From positions 809,001-873,000 of the forward strand of contig NZ_CP102451.1 in the NCBI RefSeq assembly GCF_024637875.1: a stretch of 64,000 bases of DNA, read 5' to 3'. The stretch is from Vagococcus luciliae (GTDB lineage: Bacteria > Bacillota > Bacilli > Lactobacillales > Vagococcaceae). Both the position numbers and the translations under genes were made by a program. The notes under the pieces are model-generated. The model made no database searches. It had not been told where the DNA came from and saw nothing but the letters and a program-made list of their open reading frames with translations. Numbering within the stretch: position 1 is the stretch's first letter; each line of letters opens with the position of its first letter. Below, one piece after another: positions 58,520 through 64,000 of the stretch.

Positions 58520-59197
58520 TTATAAGGTGTCATTATGAGTTTTGCATCGACCAAGTACAACCGGAAGATTACCATTTCTCACTCGAATAGCATCTAACAA
58601 TTCTTTTTCATTGGTACCTTCTTTTAAAATTAAATGATATCTAAGTTCGTAAAGACTACCCATAGTAGTTGTTCGAACAGAATCTAGTTGTTGATTTGTT
58701 ACATAAGAATCAAAAATATCTTGGAATAAATCTGGGTAGTCTAAGTCTTCAGAAATGGTAATTTTTAACTCTCTCTCAGTTAATTTTTGTTTACTACCAA
58801 ATGGTGATAGATACAATCCCATTAGAATGATTGTGACAAAAAGAGAGAAAATAATAGCATATACGATAAAGCCCATTCCTGTTGCTAATCCAATCCCCAT
58901 TGACCAAAAGATGCTAGTAATTTCCCGTGATCCACCTGCAACAGAACGAAAACGAACTAAACTAAAAGCTCCGACAACGGCCATCCCAGTTCCAAGATTT
59001 CCATTAACCAGCATAATGACTGATTGAACTAAAACCGGGAGAATAGCAAGAGTAACGATAAAATTTTTGGTATAAATATTATTGACTGTATGAATATAGG
59101 AAACAACAATCCCTAAACCGATTGATGTTAAAGTACATAAGAGTAGTTGAGTTAACTCAATAGTAGAACTGCCATCTGGAAAGATACTAGCTAACAT
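58520..59197 (-). CDS. DUF4956 domain membrane protein
   Basis: 225 residues. Four or five membrane spans in the first 130 residues, with NGNLGTGMAVVGAFSLVRFRSVAGGSREI as the conserved cytoplasmic-loop signature, then a soluble ferredoxin-like C-terminus (RELKITISEDLDYPDLF...). It overlaps the VTC-domain gene by 11 bases, so the two are translationally coupled. The function is unknown; the constant pairing suggests a membrane partner of the polymerase domain. Confidence 0.87.
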   Translation of the reverse strand: MLASIFPDGSSTIELTQLLLCTLTSIGLGIVVSYIHTVNNIYTKNFIVTLAILPVLVQSVIMLVNGNLGTGMAVVGAFSLVRFRSVAGGSREITSIFWSMGIGLATGMGFIVYAIIFSLFVTIILMGLYLSPFGSKQKLTERELKITISEDLDYPDLFQDIFDSYVTNQQLDSVRTTTMGSLYELRYHLILKEGTNEKELLDAIRVRNGNLPVVLGRCKTHNDTL

Positions 59198-59915
59198 GTG
59201 TCATCACCTCAATATTATTTTTATGGATATAACGAGTATAGGTTTGAGAGTATTTTGAAAAACTCGATTTTCTTAAATGATATTTATTTAATAAATCGAC
59301 AAACCATAAAGGATAGGCTCCTAATACTTTAACTTCCATTAATACGCCTATTTCTGGAGCCACTAGTTTCCCATAACTTCCATTTTTTAGAGATAAATCA
59401 TGTGTTCTAAAGCGAATGTCGTGGTCAAATGTTACACGAAAATTAGAATCATCCGGTGTAAAAAAGGATAGGCGGTCATAAGATATCAATACTCTTGGTT
59501 GAAGTGTCTTATAGCGTTTATAAACCCAATCAATTTCTCGATAAGTTTGTGTGCGTTCAATATTTTCAGATAATTTTTTTGTGGTTTCAAGTTTTAGATA
59601 CTCTCTATAAGGAAGTTCAATGCGTCTTTTATAAACTGTACCTTGAATTTTTTTCTTTAATTCTAAAAAGACAGTCGTATCATTATTAGGTGTCTGATAA
59701 CTTCTAACACGGAGCTTTTCTTTATAAGCTGGTTTCTCCATAGAGTGTCTAATTAATAGAAAATCATCTGTATCATAATAGAGTGACATAATTGTATGTA
59801 ACCCATATTTGTCGATAGACATATGTTTTTGTAAATCGATTATAAATTGATCATATTTGGTACTATCGATGATATATTTATGTTCTTTTCGTTTGAATTC
59901 TTTTTTTGCTTTCAT
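59187..59915 (-). CDS. VTC-domain protein (polyphosphate polymerase-like)
   Basis: 242 residues matching the VTC tunnel domain. Basic and acidic tunnel residues are in FKRKEHKYIID, LRVRSYQ, VFLELKKKIQGTVYKRRIEL, RVLISYDR, RVTFDHDIRFR and LMEVKVLG. In yeast Vtc4 these bind ATP, polyphosphate and the catalytic metal. There are no membrane spans, so it is cytoplasmic, perhaps docked on DUF4956. Whether it makes polyphosphate or another polymer is not established. SD AAAGGGG. Confidence 0.85.
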   Translation of the reverse strand: MKAKKEFKRKEHKYIIDSTKYDQFIIDLQKHMSIDKYGLHTIMSLYYDTDDFLLIRHSMEKPAYKEKLRVRSYQTPNNDTTVFLELKKKIQGTVYKRRIELPYREYLKLETTKKLSENIERTQTYREIDWVYKRYKTLQPRVLISYDRLSFFTPDDSNFRVTFDHDIRFRTHDLSLKNGSYGKLVAPEIGVLMEVKVLGAYPLWFVDLLNKYHLRKSSFSKYSQTYTRYIHKNNIEVMTHVS

Positions 59916-59965
59916 AGTTAATCAACCCCTTTAAAAATTGTATGACTGTAGTTTAAGATATTAAA

Positions 59966-59982
59966 CTTAAATGGAGCTTAAA
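59966..59982 (-). promoter_or_regulatory. Perfect CiaR-type box upstream of the VTC operon
   Basis: The minus strand reads TTTAAG-CTCCA-TTTAAG, exactly the TTTAAG-N5-TTTAAG direct repeat known for streptococcal CiaR. It lies 51 bases before the VTC start codon, oriented toward that operon. TAAACT, ten bases further on, is a possible -10. Confidence 0.7.
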
Positions 59983-60115
59983 GTGAAAAAAGTTTTAGTG
60001 ATTAAACGCACAATATAATGTTTTTTTATTAATATATAAGATGTTTTTAATAGAATGTAAGATTTTATGCTATATTTTTAAAGGTTTTATTAAGGAAAAC
60101 GTATTCATTTTGCTA

Positions 60116-60133
60116 AAGTGAAAAAAATCACAT
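60116..60133. promoter_or_regulatory. Rex-like operator upstream of adhE
   Basis: AAGTGAAAAAAATCACAT contains GTGA-N6-TCAC and fits the redox repressor Rex consensus TTGTGAA-N4-TTCACAA. It is eight bases upstream of the adhE -35. A half-site TTGTGAAA lies past the -10 at 60174-60181. Confidence 0.65.
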
Positions 60134-60140
60134 AAAGGTA

Positions 60141-60169
60141 TTTACAAGTTTAAAAAAATGTTGTATATT
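60141..60169 (+). promoter_or_regulatory. Predicted adhE promoter
   Basis: TTTACA (60141-60146), 17 bases, TATATT (60164-60169). Confidence 0.7.
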
Positions 60170-60214
60170 ATATTTGTGAAATACATAACGAATTGAATTC
60201 AGGAGGGTATTACT

Positions 60215-62821
60215 TTGAAAGATAAAGATAAAAATAAAAAAGCTGAAGTAAAAGAACAATCAGTAATAGAAACAATTGATCATTTGGTAGCTAATGCACA
60301 AGAAGCATTAAAAGAAATGAAAACTTTTGACCAAGAAAAAGTGGATCATATCGTTCACCAAATGGCAATGGCTGCCTTAAATGAACACATGCCTTTAGCA
60401 AAATTAGCAGTAGAAGAAACTGGCCGTGGTATTTATGAAGATAAAGCAATCAAAAACATGTTTGCTTCTGAAAGTATTTGGAACAACATTAAAAATGATA
60501 AAACTGTGGGAGTTATCAATGAAGATGAACAAAAACAAATCATCGAAATTGCTGATCCAGTCGGAGTTGTGTGTGGGGTAACACCAACAACAAACCCAAC
60601 ATCAACAACCATTTTCAAATCAATGATTGCGATTAAAACACGTAACCCAATTATTTTTGCTTTCCATCCAAGCGCACAAAAATCATCTGCAGCAGCTGCA
60701 AAAGTTGTAAGAGATGCAGCAGTTAAAGCTGGCGCTCCTGAAAACTGTATTCAATGGATTGATACACCATCTATTGAAGCAACAAATACATTAATGAACC
60801 ATGAAGGTGTCGCAATTGTCCTTGCAACTGGTGGTTCTGGAATGGTTAAAGCAGCTTACTCTACTGGTAAACCAGCTCTTGGAGTAGGTCCTGGTAACAC
60901 ACCAGCTTACGTTGAAAAATCAGCTAAGATCAAACGTGCGGTAAATGATTTAATTACATCTAAATCATTTGATAATGGGATGATTTGTGCGTCAGAGCAA
61001 GGTGTCATTGTTGACAAAGAAATCTACGATGCAGTGAAAAAAGAATTTGAAGCCCATCAAGTATACTTTGTTAAACCAAACGAATTAGAAAAATTAGAAA
61101 AAGCAGTGATGAATGAAACCCAAACAGCTGTTAACCCTAAAATTGTTGGACATTCAGCCGTATCTATCGCTAAAGATGCTGGAATTAAAGTACCAGAAGG
61201 AACGAAAATTTTAGTAGCTGAATTAGAAGATGCTGGTCCAGATTATCCATTATCACGTGAAAAATTATCTCCAGTATTAGCAATGTTTAAAGCTAACAAT
61301 ACTGAACATGGTTTAGAATTATGTGAAAAAATGTTAAAACTTAATGGTGAAGGACATACAGCTGTTCTACATTCTGAAGATGAAGACTTACAATTAGCAT
61401 TTGGTCTAAGAATGAATGCTTGTCGTATTTTAATTAACTCTCCAGCGGCTCAAGGTGGTATTGGTGATATCTACAACGAAATGATTCCATCATTAACTTT
61501 AGGTTGTGGATCTTATGGTAAAAACTCAGTATCTAAAAACGTTTCAGCAGTTAATTTGATTAACACTAAAACTTTAACGAAACGGAGAAATAACATGCAA
61601 TGGTTTAAATTACCTGAAAAAATCTACTTTGAATTAAACTCAATTCAATACTTACAAAAAATGAAAGACGTTGAACGTGTATTCATCGTTTGTGACCCAG
61701 GTATGGTTGAATTTGGTTATGCTCAAAAAGTTATTGACGAATTAATGAAACGTCAAAATAAAGTGAAATTTGAAATGTTCTCAGATGTTGAACCAAATCC
61801 TTCAACCAATACAGTTTATGCTGGTACAGAACAAATGATGAAATTCCAACCTGATACAGTTATTGCTATTGGTGGTGGATCTGCTATTGATGCGGCTAAA
61901 GGTATGTGGTTATTCTACGAACATCCAGAAACAGAATTCTTTGGCGCTAAACAAAAATTCTTAGATATTCGTAAACGTGCTTACAAGATTCCTGAAGCAA
62001 GAAAAGCTAAAATGGTTGCTATTCCAACAACGTCAGGTACTGGTGCGGAAGTAACACCATTTGCGGTTATTACAGATAGTGAAACACATGTTAAATACCC
62101 ATTAGCAGACTATGCATTAACTCCAGACGTGGCAATCATTGACCCACAATTTGTTATGAGTGTTCCTGCTTCAGTTACAGCTGATACTGGTATGGACGTA
62201 TTAACACATGCAATTGAATCATATGTTTCTGTTATGGCAAGTGATTACACGAGAGGTTTAAGCTTACAAGCTATTAAATTAGTTTTTGAAAACTTAGAAG
62301 ACTCAGTTAAAAACCCTAATTTAGAAAACCGCGAAAAAATGCATAATGCTTCTACAATGGCTGGTATGGCGTTTGCTAATGCATTCTTAGGTATTTGTCA
62401 CTCAATTGCTCATAAAATTGGTGGAGAATACGGTATTCCTCATGGACGTACTAATGCGATTCTTTTACCACATATTATTCGCTACAATGCAAAAGACCCT
62501 TCAAAACATGCATTGTTCCCTAAATATGATTACTTTAGAGCTGACACAGATTACGCAGATATCGCGCGTTTCTTAGGACTTAAAGGCAATACAACAGAAG
62601 AATTAGTCGATGCTTTAGCTAAAGCTGTTGATAACTTAGGAAAACGTGTTGGAATCGACATGAACTTATCAGCACAAGGGTTAAGCAAAAAAACATTGGA
62701 TGAAACAGTTGATCGCATGGCTGAACTTGCTTACGAAGATCAATGTACAACTGCTAACCCTAAAGAACCATTAATTAGTGAATTAAAACAAATTATTATT
62801 GATTCTTACGAAGGTAACTAA
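60215..62821 (+). CDS. adhE: Bifunctional acetaldehyde/alcohol dehydrogenase AdhE
   Basis: 868 residues. The N-terminal CoA-acylating aldehyde dehydrogenase (about 1-450) has catalytic Cys in FDNGMICASEQGV. The linker is followed by an iron alcohol dehydrogenase with GGGSAIDAAKGMW, PTTSGTGAEVTPF and the metal-binding GICHSIAHKIGGEYGIPHG. It reduces acetyl-CoA to ethanol and regenerates NAD+ in fermentation; the family forms spirosomes. The start is TTG 60215, seven bases after AGGAGGG. Codon use is highly biased, as for an abundant protein. Confidence 0.97.
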   Translation: MKDKDKNKKAEVKEQSVIETIDHLVANAQEALKEMKTFDQEKVDHIVHQMAMAALNEHMPLAKLAVEETGRGIYEDKAIKNMFASESIWNNIKNDKTVGVINEDEQKQIIEIADPVGVVCGVTPTTNPTSTTIFKSMIAIKTRNPIIFAFHPSAQKSSAAAAKVVRDAAVKAGAPENCIQWIDTPSIEATNTLMNHEGVAIVLATGGSGMVKAAYSTGKPALGVGPGNTPAYVEKSAKIKRAVNDLITSKSFDNGMICASEQGVIVDKEIYDAVKKEFEAHQVYFVKPNELEKLEKAVMNETQTAVNPKIVGHSAVSIAKDAGIKVPEGTKILVAELEDAGPDYPLSREKLSPVLAMFKANNTEHGLELCEKMLKLNGEGHTAVLHSEDEDLQLAFGLRMNACRILINSPAAQGGIGDIYNEMIPSLTLGCGSYGKNSVSKNVSAVNLINTKTLTKRRNNMQWFKLPEKIYFELNSIQYLQKMKDVERVFIVCDPGMVEFGYAQKVIDELMKRQNKVKFEMFSDVEPNPSTNTVYAGTEQMMKFQPDTVIAIGGGSAIDAAKGMWLFYEHPETEFFGAKQKFLDIRKRAYKIPEARKAKMVAIPTTSGTGAEVTPFAVITDSETHVKYPLADYALTPDVAIIDPQFVMSVPASVTADTGMDVLTHAIESYVSVMASDYTRGLSLQAIKLVFENLEDSVKNPNLENREKMHNASTMAGMAFANAFLGICHSIAHKIGGEYGIPHGRTNAILLPHIIRYNAKDPSKHALFPKYDYFRADTDYADIARFLGLKGNTTEELVDALAKAVDNLGKRVGIDMNLSAQGLSKKTLDETVDRMAELAYEDQCTTANPKEPLISELKQIIIDSYEGN

Positions 62822-62834
62822 AAAAAATCATTTT

Positions 62835-62870
62835 AAAAAGGTCGTCCCAATGTTTGGGGCGACCTTTTAA
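62835..62870. terminator. Terminator after adhE
   Basis: TAAAAAGGTCGTCCCAA and TTGGGGCGACCTTTTA pair around TG; it can serve both converging genes. Confidence 0.85.
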
Positions 62871-63517
62871 TTTAATAAATCATAAGTTTTTGTTTTAGGT
62901 TGATAGAGCACATTTTCTTCAGATATAGGAACAATGATAGAAGATATGCCGGGTCCAATTTTTTCTTTGAAGCCAATAGACGTAAAAGAGGCATCAATTA
63001 AAACAGCGTATTCTTTAGTAACAGCTACTTGATTGACAGGATTAAACTGAATTAAGTTACTGGAAATATCTAATCGATAGATGTCTTTATTGTCTGTAAA
63101 ATAGTAAAACACATCGTCTTTTCCAAGATATTTTAGGCTATCTTGTTCTGTTGAGACTTCTTTTTTATAAAATGGAAGATTTAATGTTTTATCTACATCG
63201 TATAATGAGGCGCGATTTGAGGAATCATTAGGTCGTGTTTGATAATGTAAAACAGCCATTTTTATTTTTCGATTAGCATTTGTTTCAAAAGAAATGAGCT
63301 TACGATAATCCTTTGTTATTAAAAAAATAGTGGAAATACATATAGTAGTAATAAGAAAAGTTAGTCCAATGATTTTATAAATTTTTTTAGAATTTGTAGT
63401 TGAAGAGATAATACCAAATAAAATAAATAGAATGATAGCTACTATAAATAAGATAACAGGTAATACAACGTTAATTAAATGTTCGGAAAGGTACCAATAA
63501 TTACCATTGACTGTCAT
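62867..63517 (-). CDS. Membrane protein of unknown function
   Basis: 216 residues. Two membrane spans (about 14-37 and 47-67) sit in the N-terminal third; the remaining 140 residues are probably outside the membrane, with beta-rich sequence (YLGKDDVFYYFTDNKDIYRLDISSN) that could form a small propeller-like or binding domain. I do not recognise the family. SD AGGAGGG. It is convergent with adhE and divergent from mreC. Confidence 0.75.
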   Translation of the reverse strand: MTVNGNYWYLSEHLINVVLPVILFIVAIILFILFGIISSTTNSKKIYKIIGLTFLITTICISTIFLITKDYRKLISFETNANRKIKMAVLHYQTRPNDSSNRASLYDVDKTLNLPFYKKEVSTEQDSLKYLGKDDVFYYFTDNKDIYRLDISSNLIQFNPVNQVAVTKEYAVLIDASFTSIGFKEKIGPGISSIIVPISEENVLYQPKTKTYDLLN

Positions 63518-63692
63518 AATATACCCTCCTGATGAGTTGATAATCTTATTATAGTCTAAAGAGTCTGAAATAGTAAATTAGTTTATTAAAATTTTAAAAA
63601 CAAATAGGTAGTTATGTGGTTTATATTGAAGAATAATGGTAAAATCAAGGATGTATGTTTTTTTAGATTATAAGATATTACGGGGTGAAATA

Positions 63693-64000
63693 GTGAAAAA
63701 AAATAATTCGAGTCGAAATATTATTATAGCCATTACTGTTGTGATTGTTATTATTTTATTAGTGACATTTAGTGCAATGCAGCGAGATGATAATAAAAAA
63801 AGTTTGCCAGGGCAATCTCAAATGAATAATGTGATTTCAAAAGTAGATTATGTCGTGAAAGCTCCCTTTAGAATGCTTGAAAGCGGAGTGAAAAGTATAA
63901 ATAATTTATTTAATACCTATACAGAAAATGAAGAGCTAAAAAAACAAATTGATAAAAGTGTTTCTTTAGAAGCAGAATTGGAAAGTCAAAAAGCTGAGAC
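63693..64000 (+). CDS. mreC: Rod shape-determining protein MreC (3'-truncated by window edge)
   Basis: The first 102 codons are present, from GTG 63693 with SD GGGGTGA. A cytoplasmic Lys/Asn start, one membrane span (IIIAITVVIVIILLVTFSAM), the conserved P-x(n)-VDYVVKAPFRMLESGVKSI segment, then the start of the coiled coil (ENEELKKQIDKSVSLEAELES) match MreC. It works with MreD and MreB, or cell-wall enzymes in cocci. mreD is expected just outside the window. Confidence 0.88.
   Translation, partial: MKKNNSSRNIIIAITVVIVIILLVTFSAMQRDDNKKSLPGQSQMNNVISKVDYVVKAPFRMLESGVKSINNLFNTYTENEELKKQIDKSVSLEAELESQKAE

Overview
The window comes from a low-GC (about one third G+C) Gram-positive chromosome. Gene content and order point to Lactobacillales, family Enterococcaceae, most like Vagococcus or Enterococcus: prmA-rsmE-relA-dtd, the ymdB-ricA-mutS-mutL block, ruvAB-queA-tgt-yajC, rplK-rplA / rplJ-rplL with an L10 leader, split coaB and coaC, the enterococcal maltose set (malP, pgmB, malT, mapP, malR), and adhE. 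The species is inference. I see no rRNA, tRNA, CRISPR array, prophage or intact insertion sequence.

Layout. 1-4760: translation and stringent response (prmA, rsmE, relA, dtd). 4.8-9.1 kb: an MFS transporter; an array of three tandem 195-bp units, each encoding what looks like a small RNA with an anti-Shine-Dalgarno loop; a decayed gene; trhO; a NusG-II protein; a small membrane protein without a normal start codon. 9.2-11.9 kb: coenzyme A operon with a probable pantothenate ECF S-component. 12-23.3 kb: phosphodiesterase YmdB, RicA, mismatch repair, Maf, MsrB, RuvAB, queuosine synthesis and YajC. 23.3-24.4 kb: a decay zone with a gene broken by a 19-bp duplication, running into a multiply damaged ABC binding-protein gene. 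24.4-27.5 kb: metal P1B ATPase, a 59-residue coiled-coil protein, an acetyltransferase. 27.6-33.0 kb: ribosomal stalk genes, pncB, an ASCH protein and a SARP-like regulator.

33.4-54.5 kb is a carbohydrate island. Maltose enters through MalT as maltose 6'-phosphate, MapP dephosphorylates it, MalP phosphorolyses maltose and PgmB converts beta-glucose 1-phosphate to glucose 6-phosphate; MalR sits alongside with two LacI-type operators in the malP-malT gap. An AraC-controlled operon of two Gfo/Idh/MocA oxidoreductases, a ThuA protein and a TIM-barrel isomerase follows; it resembles 3-keto-glycoside catabolism but has no transporter. Then come a LacI regulator, two GH13 enzymes and a maltodextrin ABC transporter that lacks its ATPase.

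54.5-60 kb holds a CiaRH-like two-component system beside a VTC polyphosphate polymerase-domain protein, a DUF4956 membrane protein and a beta-helix lipoprotein. A perfect TTTAAG-N5-TTTAAG CiaR-type box lies upstream of that operon. adhE follows with a Rex-like operator, then a membrane protein of unknown function and the 5' end of mreC. In streptococci CiaR drives csRNAs that mask ribosome binding sites. Finding a CiaRH homologue and csRNA-like tandem RNA genes in one window is the most interesting observation here, although a true CiaR box is not visible at the RNA promoters.
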